Below are positions 16,607-28,500 of a stretch of 64,000 bases of DNA, in pieces. The stretch comes from Hwangdonia lutea (GTDB taxonomy: Bacteria; Bacteroidota; Bacteroidia; Flavobacteriales; Flavobacteriaceae), in NCBI RefSeq assembly GCF_032814565.1, contig NZ_CP136521.1, forward strand, positions 1,026,501-1,090,500, in the 5' to 3' direction. Each line of letters starts with the position of its first letter. The stretch's first letter is position 1. Position numbers and translations under genes: made by a program. Below the pieces are notes generated by a model. That model was given only the letters and a program-made list of their open reading frames with translations. It made no database searches and was not told the DNA's origin.

Positions 16607-17793
16607 TGAAAGATTTTATAAGCTTACTTCAGGTAGAATTTAAGCGCATTTTTTCGAATGGTGTTTTACTCGCCATCTTTTTTGGTGCACCAATAGGCTA
16701 CGGTATTTTATTTGGTTATGTATATCAACAAGGAAAAGTTGTAGATCTTCCTATTGTAATTATCGATGAAGATCGCAGTCCGGCATCCGATAAAATAATT
16801 GATGCACTTGAAGACAACGAAGGTTTGTTTGTTGCAGATGTAAGGCCAACAGATGGCAATATTCGCGCAGAAATGCCAACCAAACAATACGCTGCGGTTA
16901 TAACCATACCCACCGATTTTGAAAAGCATATTTTACAGAAAAAGCATCCCGAAATTCGAGTGGATCTAAATATGGCGAATATTTTAAATGCCAATACCGC
17001 GAGCAATAATATCAATATGGTTTTAATGACGCTAAACGCTGGCATGGAAATAGAAGGACTAAAAAAACAAGGACTTCACCCTGCGCAAGCTATGGCATCT
17101 TACGAAAGTTTTAAAATCAACTTTAACAAACTTTATAACTCTTCCGGTAACTATGTTAATTTTATGTTACCCGGCATACTTGCCGCCATTATGCAACAGG
17201 TTATATTTTTAGCCATGGCATTGGTGTTTTCACGAGATTTTGAAGATGGGTATTTTGCCGAACTTATTCAAAAAAGCAAATCGTCAGTACATCATATTTT
17301 TTTAAAGGCGGCTCCGTTTTTACTCATGCTTCCTTTTATGTGGCTTTTTATTAGTCTGCTTTTTGTTTATTTTAATATTACCGCAGATATTTTTAATTTC
17401 CCAATGTTGGTATTAACCATTCTTTTAACGCTGGCTTCCATGTTTATTGGCATGCTGTTTTCTATTGCCATTCCAAACCAATTAAAAGCCACAGAGTTAT
17501 TAATGGTAATTTCTACACCGGCTTTTATTTTAAGCGGATTTACATGGCCCACAGAAGCCATTCCTAGTTTTATTACCAATGTGGCGCAATTTATTCCGGT
17601 AACCCAATTTTTAAGCGGTTTTAGAAGAATTGCCTTTTACGGAGGCGATTTAGCATCTATTATGCCTGAAATAAAAATTTTATTAATAATCATTTTTGTA
17701 GCATTTATAAGCATGCTCTTATTGCTTCAATTTAAGATTAATGCGCAGGTTAAAAAAGAAGCAAAAACATTTACAGAAACAGATTTAAGCTAG
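16606..17793 (+). CDS. ABC-2 type export permease
   Basis: 395 residues: one N-terminal membrane segment, a large extracytoplasmic domain (VVDLPIVIIDEDRSPASDKIIDAL, residues about 46-175) and five C-terminal segments (from about 185), the YhgE/ABC2_membrane_3 arrangement. It would export a small molecule or lipid through the adjacent adaptor and TolC channel. No ATP-binding-cassette gene lies in the operon or nearby, so the ATPase must be supplied from elsewhere or the protein works differently. Presumed to be controlled by the Crp/Fnr protein upstream. Confidence 0.85.
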   Translation: MKDFISLLQVEFKRIFSNGVLLAIFFGAPIGYGILFGYVYQQGKVVDLPIVIIDEDRSPASDKIIDALEDNEGLFVADVRPTDGNIRAEMPTKQYAAVITIPTDFEKHILQKKHPEIRVDLNMANILNANTASNNINMVLMTLNAGMEIEGLKKQGLHPAQAMASYESFKINFNKLYNSSGNYVNFMLPGILAAIMQQVIFLAMALVFSRDFEDGYFAELIQKSKSSVHHIFLKAAPFLLMLPFMWLFISLLFVYFNITADIFNFPMLVLTILLTLASMFIGMLFSIAIPNQLKATELLMVISTPAFILSGFTWPTEAIPSFITNVAQFIPVTQFLSGFRRIAFYGGDLASIMPEIKILLIIIFVAFISMLLLLQFKINAQVKKEAKTFTETDLS

Positions 17794-17838
17794 CATTTCA
17801 GTTTATTTTAACTTTATAAAACGACAAAATCATTTATA

Positions 17839-18207
17839 ATGAAAACACAAATCAAATCAATCAGACCTTTTATTGGCGCAAAAAACTATACGATTTCAAG
17901 ACAATTTTATAAAGATTTTGGTTTTGAAGAAATTAAAACCTCAGAGAAGATGTCATATTTTAAATTGGGAGATTTTGGGTTTTACCTGCAAGACGCCCAT
18001 ATAAAAGATTGGATTGACAATACTATGGTTTTCTTAGAAATTGATAACGTAGAAGAACACTTATCCAATCTAAAAAAACGAAATCTGGAAGAAAAATACA
18101 ATGGGGTAAAAATTTCAGAAATCAATTATAACGACTGGGGAAAAGAATACTTTGTACACGACCCATCGGTTATTCTGTGGCATGTTGGGGCTTTTAAAAA
18201 ACCTTAA
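17839..18207 (+). CDS. VOC (glyoxalase/bleomycin-resistance fold) protein
   Basis: 122 residues with the two beta-alpha-beta-beta-beta repeats of the vicinal-oxygen-chelate family: IRPFIGAKNYTISRQFYKDFGFEE at the start, FKLGDFGFYLQDAH in the middle, and KEYFVHDPSVILWHVG at the end. Substrate unknown; small stand-alone members can be lyases, dioxygenases or antibiotic-binding proteins. It follows the export operon by 45 nt and could be cotranscribed. Its stop codon sits in a palindrome TTAAAG-CAT-CTTTAA. Confidence 0.82.
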   Translation: MKTQIKSIRPFIGAKNYTISRQFYKDFGFEEIKTSEKMSYFKLGDFGFYLQDAHIKDWIDNTMVFLEIDNVEEHLSNLKKRNLEEKYNGVKISEINYNDWGKEYFVHDPSVILWHVGAFKKP

Positions 18208-18376
18208 AGCATCTTTAAAATTAATTTTTAAAACTTGTAGAATTGTTTGTGTTTTAAAAATTCCTTTCTTTTCTTCCACTTAATAAATTGGATAAAGATA
18301 GTTTATAAAACAATCATTTAAAGACACTTGCCATAGCTTTTCATAAATCAATTCTATTGTTACAAAACAACTTACT

Positions 18377-21300
18377 TCAATTTTTTTTATCGTTAGTATC
18401 TAAAACATGGTTGAGGCTAGTTGCTAATTCTTTATCATGAGGGTGAATTAACATATTGAGATGATTACCGGGTGTTAAATGTCTTCTAACCCCCTTTAAA
18501 GCAACTTTTTTCCAGCCGAGATATTTCTTGTCGTGGGCGAAAAAAACATCATTCACAATGGTTTTAAACAAATCAACTTCTATATCCTGCGGGGTTGTAC
18601 GATAGCGTCGCATGGCTACTCGATGCATCTTACCGAGTCTGGAAGGCCACTTATTGGAGGGTATTTTAATGTTGATAGGTATCAGACTTTGTTTTTCTTT
18701 TTCATTATTTTTCTTCAAGCTTATACCAAAAACCTTATTTTTAATCTTTATTATATTTCTCTTATTTATTTTGCCGGTAAAAAACTTAGCTCTATTAAAG
18801 AGTAAATACATGATATAAAATGGATGCATAAACCCAAAAACGATTGCTATAAGTATTCTTTTTAAGGTGCCGGTGTAATAAAATCCGGGGTACATATATG
18901 TGTCAAAAAGAGCAACTGTTGTTACTTTTTTACCCATAGCTTTAAGTTTTCGAGCCATTTCGAAAGCAATAACACCACCAAACGAATATCCTGCCAGCGC
19001 ATAAGGTCCGTTTGGATTTGCACTAATAATTTCTGAAACATAGTCTTCCACCATTTCCTCTACAGTGGCATGAGGCTCATCAATTCCGTTTAATCCTTTT
19101 GCCTGAAGTCCATAAACAGGTCTATCTTTATCTATTTTTTTAGCCAACCCATGAAATATCAATACATTAAATTCGCCTCCATGTACAATATACAATGGTG
19201 TTTTATCCCCATTCGGTTTTATAGGTACTAATGAATGCCAATGCGACTGTTGGTTACCCTTATCGATATACGTTGCCAATTTTTCTATACTCGAATATTC
19301 AAATAATGTAGATAGCGGCAAGCGGTTTCCGGTTTGTTTTTCAATGAGCGCCATCACTTTTACGGCTATTAAGGAATGGCCACCAAGCTCAAAAAAATCG
19401 CTGTGTATATCTATCGAATCGATCCCCAAGGATTCTTGCCAAATAGCAGCTACTATTTCTTCGGTTTTATTTCGCGGAGCTGTTGTGGTAATTGAAACAT
19501 TTTTAGTTGACAATGATTCCAACAACTCTTTCCTATCAATTTTACCGTTTAATGTTTTGGGAAATTCATTCAATAGATTAAACTCTTGTGGCACCATGTG
19601 AAACGGAAGCTGTTCGGCCAAAGCTTTTTTCCATGCACTGAATTTATCTTTAGGTTCTTCACTTTCTTCGTTTAAAACCACGTTCGCCACAAGCCGATCT
19701 GCATTTAACAACACAACGGATGCTTGCACTGTTTCAAGCGCATCAAGTGCGTTTTCAATTTCGCCTAATTCAATTCGATGACCTCTAATTTTTACTTGCT
19801 GATCTATCCGACCTAAACATTCTACCTCTCCCGTAGGAAGCAATCTAGCTAAATCTCCAGTCCGATATAACCTAGCATTTCCAGTTGAATCAAATACATT
19901 TGTTATAAATTTTTTAGCTGTTAAATCTGGTCGTTTCCAATAGCCATTAGCTAAACCATCTCCCGCGATACATAGCTCGCCAATGGTTCCTGGTGGCATC
20001 AAAACACCTTGTTCATTAATAACATATAATTGTGTATTGGCTATAGGATGGCCAATGGCAATTAATTCATCGGTCGCTTTAATTTGCTTTGTAGCAGACC
20101 AAATAGTAGTTTCGGTAGGACCGTACACATTCCAAAGTTCGTTTACCTGTTTTAGTATTTTTTTTGCCAATGCCATTGGTAATGCTTCACCTCCGCACAA
20201 TGCTTTTAACGCCAATGGTTTTTCCCATCCAGAATCTATTAACATTTGCCACGTAGAAGGCGTAGCCTGCAACATCGTTATGTTTTCGTTTTGAAGAACA
20301 TCGAGCATTAAACGTGTGTCTTTTACGGTTTCATCATCCGCTAACACCAAAGTTGCTCCCTTTATAAGAGGCAAAAACAATTCAAGACCTGCAATATCAA
20401 ACGATATGGTAGTTATTGAAAGTAATTTATCTGATTCACTAATACCAGGTTCGCGAGCCATACTATACAGAAAATTGACCAAGTTTTTATGCGATATAGT
20501 TACCCCTTTTGGGTTTCCTGTTGACCCAGAGGTATAAAGCAAATAAGCTATTTCGGTATTTTCTACTTTTATATTGGTGGGTGTTTTAGGGTGTTTTGAT
20601 AAATTTGTAAATAAATCTTCTACCGCAAACAAGGTGGAATAACTATTCAAAGAAAGGGAAAGGGCTTTTGTGGTAATCAAAAAATGGGCTTCGGAATCTT
20701 TTAACATAAACTCTAAACGCTTTCGCGGATAGTTTGGATCCATTGGCAGATAAGCCGCTCCACATCGCATAATAGCCATGAGCACAATAACAAGCTCGAT
20801 GGAACGAGGTAGGGAGACACCAACAAAATCAGCTGGTTTCACTCCTTTTTCAATCAGTTGATGAGCTAATTGATTGACCTGTTCTTCTAAATCCTTATAA
20901 GAAATTGTTGTTTCTCCAAATTTTATCGCCTGTTTTTTTTGGACTAATTGAGCTTGTTTTCTAAGTATTTCATGAAGAGGCAAATTGGGATATGAACTAT
21001 TAGTTTTATTCAACTCGTGATAAGCCAAATAATCTGCTCGAACCATATTTGATATGGAATCGCCTGGTTTCTCAATGATTTTAATTAATATACTTTCAAA
21101 ATCAACCATCATCTGTTTGATGGTTTCTGCCTTAAAGAGCGATGTATTGTAAGACCATTCTAAAACAAATTCATCTTCGGTTCCAGTGGCGTTTAAAAAA
21201 ATTTCGAAAGTCTCGCATGCTCTTGGGTTGCTTTTAAGCTTATAGGTTAAATCTGTAAAAGCCACATCGTTTGTCATTCCTAAATCAATATTAAAAACAA

Positions 21301-22411
21301 CTGGCACCAAGGGCACTCTTGATGGATCTCTTGCAATGGCAAGTTTTTGAAGCAATTGCCCAAAGCTAAATTGCTGATGTTCGTAAGCATCAAAAAGTTC
21401 CGATTTTCGAATTTTTAAATATTCAACAAAGCTAATATTTACGTTTATTTTGCTTCGTAGCGGTAATAGGTTTACACAATGCCCCAACAAGTGGGTTTTA
21501 CCACATAAAGCCTGCCCCGCAGCTGGTAATCCCACTACTAAATCATTTTTACCGGTTTGCCTATATAAAAACAATTCAAAAGCCGCCATTAAGGTAGCTA
21601 CAAAACTGGACCCTGCTTTTACACCTGTTTTTTTTAATTCGGTTATAAGTGTTGGATCCACAGAAAAATCAAGACGCTCACTTTTATAGGTTCTTAATTG
21701 GGGTCTGGGAAAATCTGTGGGCAAGTTTAACTGTGGAACAGAGGATTTGTATTGCTGTAACCAAAATTCCTCGGTTTTTTTATAGTTATCACTTTTCAAG
21801 AATTCTTTTTGTTCATCAGAGAACACCACAAAACTTTCCGGTTGCGGCAAAGCAGCGGTCATATTCTGTACTTTTGCTGAATAAAGACTACCCAGTTCCT
21901 GTAGCAAGATACCTATTGACCAACCATCGCATATTATATGATGGGCAGTAATAACCAACTGGTGTTCAAGTTCGTTGGTTTTTATTAATCCTACTTTTAT
22001 TAATGGGCCTCTAACCAAATCAAAAACATGGTGGGCATCTTTTGATAGGTATTCGGCAATGGTTTCTCTTTTTTTAGAAGCAGTTGACAGTGAAACATCT
22101 TGAACGTTAAACTGTATAGGACTGGTTTCCAAAATGCTCATGTAACTTCCGTCGGTACTAAAAACAGCACGAAGTGACTCGTGCCGTTGTACCAGTGTTT
22201 GTAGTGCATAACCTAATGCTTCTCTGCGTAAATCACCTTTTAAAATGAGAGAAACGGATTCGTTATAAGCTCTATTTGCATCGCTACCACCCAATTTGCA
22301 TGCAATCCATATTTCTGACTGTGAAGATGTTGTGTGGATAACTTTTTCAATCTTCGGTCCTGCGAAGGGATTAAAGTTTTCGATTTGATTTAAAACGTTT
22401 GGAGGGTTCAT
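18377..22411 (-). CDS. NRPS module C-A-T-TE (terminal module of a hybrid line)
   Basis: About 1344 residues from the ATG at 22411 (an earlier TTG is possible). Condensation domain 1-450 with intact HHIICDG near 157. Adenylation domain about 460-960 with LLYTSGSTGNPKG near 626 and YGPTETT; the ten specificity residues read D-I-L-S-L-G-V-I-W-K, closest to remembered glycine codes (DILQLGLIWK). Carrier domain with Ser1013 in FFELGGHSL. Thioesterase about 1080-1344 with nucleophile in AGYSFGG (Ser1143) and a late His in PGNHLNML. It should attach one amino acid, probably glycine, to the acyl chain delivered by the upstream protein and release the product by hydrolysis or cyclisation. Last gene of the cluster, 123-126 nt after the hybrid synthase. 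Confidence 0.93.
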   Translation of the reverse strand: MNPPNVLNQIENFNPFAGPKIEKVIHTTSSQSEIWIACKLGGSDANRAYNESVSLILKGDLRREALGYALQTLVQRHESLRAVFSTDGSYMSILETSPIQFNVQDVSLSTASKKRETIAEYLSKDAHHVFDLVRGPLIKVGLIKTNELEHQLVITAHHIICDGWSIGILLQELGSLYSAKVQNMTAALPQPESFVVFSDEQKEFLKSDNYKKTEEFWLQQYKSSVPQLNLPTDFPRPQLRTYKSERLDFSVDPTLITELKKTGVKAGSSFVATLMAAFELFLYRQTGKNDLVVGLPAAGQALCGKTHLLGHCVNLLPLRSKINVNISFVEYLKIRKSELFDAYEHQQFSFGQLLQKLAIARDPSRVPLVPVVFNIDLGMTNDVAFTDLTYKLKSNPRACETFEIFLNATGTEDEFVLEWSYNTSLFKAETIKQMMVDFESILIKIIEKPGDSISNMVRADYLAYHELNKTNSSYPNLPLHEILRKQAQLVQKKQAIKFGETTISYKDLEEQVNQLAHQLIEKGVKPADFVGVSLPRSIELVIVLMAIMRCGAAYLPMDPNYPRKRLEFMLKDSEAHFLITTKALSLSLNSYSTLFAVEDLFTNLSKHPKTPTNIKVENTEIAYLLYTSGSTGNPKGVTISHKNLVNFLYSMAREPGISESDKLLSITTISFDIAGLELFLPLIKGATLVLADDETVKDTRLMLDVLQNENITMLQATPSTWQMLIDSGWEKPLALKALCGGEALPMALAKKILKQVNELWNVYGPTETTIWSATKQIKATDELIAIGHPIANTQLYVINEQGVLMPPGTIGELCIAGDGLANGYWKRPDLTAKKFITNVFDSTGNARLYRTGDLARLLPTGEVECLGRIDQQVKIRGHRIELGEIENALDALETVQASVVLLNADRLVANVVLNEESEEPKDKFSAWKKALAEQLPFHMVPQEFNLLNEFPKTLNGKIDRKELLESLSTKNVSITTTAPRNKTEEIVAAIWQESLGIDSIDIHSDFFELGGHSLIAVKVMALIEKQTGNRLPLSTLFEYSSIEKLATYIDKGNQQSHWHSLVPIKPNGDKTPLYIVHGGEFNVLIFHGLAKKIDKDRPVYGLQAKGLNGIDEPHATVEEMVEDYVSEIISANPNGPYALAGYSFGGVIAFEMARKLKAMGKKVTTVALFDTYMYPGFYYTGTLKRILIAIVFGFMHPFYIMYLLFNRAKFFTGKINKRNIIKIKNKVFGISLKKNNEKEKQSLIPINIKIPSNKWPSRLGKMHRVAMRRYRTTPQDIEVDLFKTIVNDVFFAHDKKYLGWKKVALKGVRRHLTPGNHLNMLIHPHDKELATSLNHVLDTNDKKN

Positions 22412-22537
22412 CAATTAGAATTCAAAAATATTACAATGTTATCAATGTTTTAAATTTTATTGCCACTTACTAATGTCTTACTTAAAGTTTTCTGATATTA
22501 AATTTAAGCGTTTGCAATACGTTATCATCACTTACTA

Positions 22538-25500
22538 TTACAAATTTATTTTTATGAATTTCCCTTCTTTATCAGCATTTGGAACAAACCAAGCTGGATT
22601 TCCTAATTCGTCCATACCCAAGCGCGCTCCGGCTACAGGTGGCTTGTTTAAAGTTTCAGTAGAAGATACTTTTTTAATTGTAGCGTTTTTATCTGGTTCA
22701 GGTTTTAAAATATCGGCAGAAATGAGCGCATCAATACTGGAAATAAAAGCACTTTGCAATTGGCGTACATCTTCCTCGCTATGAGCGGTGGTAAAAAAAC
22801 AAGGAAAACCATCCCAAATATGAATGCCTTTTTCCCGCATTACAACGAAAAACAATTCTGAGTAGGGTATGTTTTCTATAAATTTCAATCGCCATAACGA
22901 ACCAAAATAATTTACTTCCAAAGGTAAATTACGCTTTTTAAACGCGCTATTTAAATACATAGCAAAATTTTGGGTAAGTAGATTGAGTTTGTTTTGAAGC
23001 ATCTCTCCTTTATCCTTCATGTAAGTTAATGTGGCATTAGCTGCGGCAAGCGCAAGTGGGTGACGTACAAAAGTACCTGCAAAATAAGTAACGCCTACCT
23101 CTGGAAAAGAGCTGTCTCCATATTGCCAAAACCCACCATCCAATGCATCCATATGTTTACTGATACCTGCTATAGCTCCAATAGGCATCCCGCCACCAAT
23201 TACTTTTCCGTAAGTAGCAAGATCTGCCTTTATATCAAACAAGGCTTGTGCACCCCCTGGATGCATTCTAAAACCTGTAATAACTTCATCAAAAATAAGC
23301 ACTGTTTCCGATGCTTTGGTTATCGCTCTAACCTCCTTAAGAAATTCTATCGGCTGCAACTCGGGCCTTCGGCTTTGTACGGGTTCAACAAGAACTGCCG
23401 CCAATTCATGCGAGCGTTCCCGAATAATATCTAAACTTTCGGCAGTGCCATAATCTAAAATCAATATATTTTGCACCGATTGAGAAAGAATACCAGCTGC
23501 GGCCGGAAACGTTTTCATCTGTTTTGAACCTCTTACTAGAGATTCATCATTTATGCCATGGTAAGCTCCTGAGAATGCAACAATTAGAGATCGACCTGTA
23601 ACAGTTCTAGCAATACGCATAGCACCTAAAACGGCTTCTGACCCTGTATTGCAAAGGGCTGCCCGCTCGTGTCCTGTAAATTCACATAGTAGCTGGCAAA
23701 CTTCTCCCGCCAACGGATGCTGGGGACCGACTTCGTAACCACTTTCTATTTGTTCATGCAAAGCTTTTGTTATAAAGTCGGGCTGATGACCAAAAAGGCA
23801 TGAGCCAAAACCGTTTAACACATCTAAATATTCGTTATTATCAATATCCCAAAGGCGACTGCCTGAGGATTTTTTAACAACAAGCGGATAAACCAGTTCT
23901 TTGGTTAAGGGCTTAAAACCAGAAACTACCCTAGGATCTGCCATGTGTGAGCGATGTTTCTGGGAATACGATTTACTGCCAGCTGTTTTTTTATTGTAAC
24001 TAAACGTTAGTTTTTCTAAAAATGTTTGCTGATGTGAATTTATTTTTGTGGCTTTTACCTCAATCTTAGGAGATGCCCCAAATGGCTTTTTGTGTACTTT
24101 CATGTTGTCTTCTGAAAGTGTTTCAGACAACGCATTGGCTACTGGTTTTGCTTTTTGAGGTATCGGTTGTTGGACTACTGAAGCTTTAGATTGGTTTTCT
24201 TTTAACAATTCCAACTGTTGCCCTAATAATTGTAATTGTTGGGCAATCATATCAATTGCAGAACCATTACTCTGAGTAACGGTATTGGGGTTTAACGTGG
24301 AAACTGGACCATATGAAGCACCATTTTGATTTGATACATCTGCTAAAGAAGCGGTCGCTAATAGCTCTGACGATAGAGATTCATCTAAATAGTTAGCCAG
24401 CAGATTGGGGGTGCTATATTCTCCATTTAATTGCCGAAATGTAATTGGTGTATTAAATTCGTTTTTACAAGTGATTGCCATTTGAGTTAAAACAAGTGAA
24501 TCAAGACCAAGTTCAAGAAAACTATGGTTGTACTCAGACGATTCTATTTCTACTCCTGATGTATTCAAAACAATATCTGAGATTTTTTCCAGAATCGTCG
24601 TTATTCTGTTAGGCTGTTCGACGGTATCCATTTGAATTTGTTTGGTTTCGTGATTATTAAATTCGGTTGAAATATTACTAACTGCGGTTGTTTTAATTGC
24701 TGGCGGATCTACCCAACACGGTTTGCGGTCAAATACATAAGCTGGTAAACAAACTTTTTGTCTGGATTGATTTTCATAGAATGATTTCCAATCAGGCTCT
24801 ATGCCTTTTTGCCAAAGTTGGCCTAAAGCAGTTAATACGGTATGATAAGAATTCTCATTGTCTTTAGGAACTACCAAACTTGCAATTGAAGCTACTGATT
24901 TCGTTTTCTTTTTTTGTTGTGATAACGTGGTTAATGCACGACCGGGACCAACTTCCAATAAAACAATATCCTCAAATTCTAGCGCGGTTTCCATCGCATC
25001 GGAAAACCGAACCGTGGCCCTTAAATGTTTGGCCCAATATTTAGGGTCAGTCGCTTCGGCATCGCTCAACCAATTACCTGTAACCGTTGAAATAACAGGT
25101 ACGCAAGGTGTATTTAGCGTTACTTTTTCAACTTCAGTTTCAAAGGTGTCCATAACAGGATCCATCATGGTTGAATGAAAAGCATGACTGGTTAAAAGCA
25201 ACATGTTGGGAATTTCTTTTTCCTTTAAGGTTTTAGCAAATGCTTCAACAGCTTTGTCCTCCCCAGAAACTACACACAACTGATCGGAATTTACTGCAGC
25301 TACCGAAAGTGTTTCTGGAAGCATTTGGGACAAATCATTAAGCGTTATTCTTATGGACAACATACTGCCTCTTGGTAGTTCACTCACCAATTTTCCACGA
25401 ACGGCTACCAATATCAACGCATCATTCAACGTAAATACTCCAGCCAAATGAGCGGCAACAAATTCACCAATACTATGGCCACAAAGTAAAGAAGGCTGAA

Positions 25501-28500
25501 TGCCCCAATGTATCCAAAGCTGAGACAACGCATATTCTATAGTAAATAAAGCGGGTTGCGTAAATTGAGTGTCCTTTAAACGGCTTTCTGCTTCAATCGA
25601 ATTATTTTCTGGATAAATGATATGTCGGATATCAAAATTAAACGTATTCAATAATATTTCAGCACATGTATCCACCGCTTCACGAAACACAGCTTCATGT
25701 TCATAAAGGGCTTTTCCCATTTGTAAATATTGTGCGCCCTGACCGGGGAAAAGAAATGCCAAATGGTTTGGTGCAATCTTTAGATCCGAAGTCTTTACTG
25801 ATGCTGTATCGTTAGACAATAATTGGCTAACAGCATGTTCTGCATCCGTTGCCAAAACAAAACTGCGTTGATTAAAGGGAGCCCTGGAGGCACTAAGCGA
25901 ATAGGCTATATCTGCTAGATTGGTTGCTGTTGAAGATTTTATAAAATTACCTAAAGCAGTTTTATAAGCTACAAGACTGTTTTCCGTTTTTGCAGACCAT
26001 GTTAAGATTTGCAATGGTTTACCGCCTTCGGGAATTGTTTGTTTTGTTTCAAATTCTTCAACTATAATATGCACATTGGTACCACCTACCCCAAAAGAAC
26101 TGATGCCTGCGCGACGTTTTCCATTACAATTCCAATCGCTCAGTTTATTATTAACATAAAATGGGCTGTTTTCAAAATCAATAACTGGGTTAGCTTTTTT
26201 ATAACCTAAAGAGGCTGGAATCTTTTTATTTTTTAATGCCAATATGGTTTTAATAACGCCAGCAACTCCTGCCGCCGCAGTAAGATGCCCCATGTTACTT
26301 TTTATGGAACCAATAGCGCAATAGCCCTTAAACGGCTGTTTTCCAAATGCCATTTTCAGACCTTCTATCTCAATGGGATCTCCAACGGGAGTTGCTGTGC
26401 CATGTGTTTCAATATAGCTGATTTCTGCTGATTCTATCCTGGCATCAAATAACGCTTTAGCAATAGCACCTGCTTGTCCTTCAACACTTGGTGCGGTGAA
26501 GCTTCCTTTATTGCCTCCATCGTTATTAACGCCAACTCCTCTTATAACGCCATAAATAATGTCGCCATTGGCTTTTGCATCTTCTAAATTTTTAAGTAGC
26601 ACCACACCTGCACCATCACTAAAAATGGTTCCTTTTGCATTTTCATCGAAAGAACGGCAATGACCATCGGGACTCAACATAGAGCCTTCCTGATACAAAT
26701 GACCGCTATTGATTGGAGCGGTAACACTCGATCCGCCGGCCAAGGCGACATCGCAGCGACCATTTCTAATGGCATCTACGGCTTCGGCTATGGCAAGTAG
26801 AGATGTAGAACAAGCTGATTGCACACTTACAGCAGGTCCTTTAAGATTTAAGTGATAAGCTGTTCTTGATGAAACATAATCTTTCTCGTTAACTGTATTG
26901 GTTTGAAAATCGCCTATTCTAGCTAATAAATCTTTATTCGGAAGTATATTGTTTTTGTAATACGTATTTGTTCCTGTGCCCGCATACACACCAATATTTC
27001 CGCTATAATGCTCGGGAAGATGCCCTGCTTGTTCCAGTGCTTCCCATGCAATTTCCAAGAATAAGCGTTGCTGAGGGTCCATAGCTTCCGCTACTTTTGG
27101 ATTGAGTCCAAAAAACGCAGCATCAAATGTTTTAGCTACTGGTACTACGCCACGGGCTCTAACATAAAGCGGGTCGTTGCGAAGGCACTCTGGAATAAAC
27201 GGGTCGAGTTCTTCTGGTGTGAAAAATGAAATGGTTTCCTTCCCTGCTCTTAAAACTTCCCAAAGTTCTTCAATGGAATTTGCCCCGGGAAACCTTAATG
27301 CCATTCCAATTACAGCCACATCAGAAGATGGATTTTTTCTTTTTGCAGCGATTTTTGATTTTGTTTTCGTCGTTTTCCGTGGTTCTAAATAATTAGATAG
27401 TTCTGAAATAGTGGGATGCTGATAAAGCTTTATTATAGGTGTGTTATAATTATATTTTTGCCGCAGTATGGCAACGGTTTTTTGAGCTAATAATGACGTG
27501 CCGCCCATTTCAAAAAAATTATCTAAAATCCCAATTTTTGGTATCCGTAGTATGTTAGACCATGTTTGGGCTATGTTTTTCTGTATATCAGTAGCTGGTT
27601 TTTTGAACAATGGGGCAGAACTGGGTCTTTTATATTTGGGAAATGGTAGCGCTTTTTTGTCGATTTTCCCACTTGAAGTTTTGGCAAAGTCTTTTACCCA
27701 AACATAATGCGTGGGTAACATGTATTCTGGAAGAACTGAAGCGGCTTGTTCTTTAAATCCCGTGACATCTTGAGAAGCATTGGATTGTAAATAAGCTATT
27801 AATTGTGCTTGTTCTGACAAATAATTACTTGCCACTACTACCGCTTGTTGGATATTAGGCAATTTATTTAGAGCCAACTCCACTTCTGCAAGTTCTATTC
27901 TATGTCCTCTAATTTTTACCTGGTCATCTTCACGACCAAGAAACTCTATGTTGCCATCTGGTAAATAGCGTGCTTTATCACCTGTACGATATATACGGAT
28001 TCTTTTGGAATCGGGAAGTTTTATAAACAGAAACTTTTCTTTTGTTAGGTTCTCATTTCCCAAATAACCTTCGGCCAAACATAAGCCAGCGATACAAAGT
28101 TCGCCTATTTGACCATTTGGAACTATTTGCTGTTTCTTATCAAGAATATATATAGATGTGTTGTCAATAGGCTTTCCAATAGTGGGCAAATCCTCCCAAG
28201 TTGTGGGGTTGCCTTTAAGTTTTAATTCGCTAACTACATGGCATTCTGTTGGCCCATATTGGTTATATAGTTTGCAGCTGTTAAGCGCAGCAAAAAAAGC
28301 CCGTATTTGAGTGGTGATTTTTAGTTGTTCACCAGCAGTAATAATTTCTTTTAAACTATTTGGGAACAGTTGAATACTTACTGCAGCTTCAGCTAAAGCT
28401 TGCAATGCCACAAAAGGGAGGAAAAGCCTATTCACAGCATGTTGCTCGATCAACTTTAAAAGCGCTACCATATCCAATCTTAAATTATCATTTATTAAAA

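Noticed and set aside
18202-18219. 18-base string CCTTAAAGCATCTTTAAA also found at 30496-30513
   Set aside because: Both copies cover stop codons of unrelated genes and are largely a low-complexity palindrome; two copies do not make a repeat family. Could be re-checked genome-wide.
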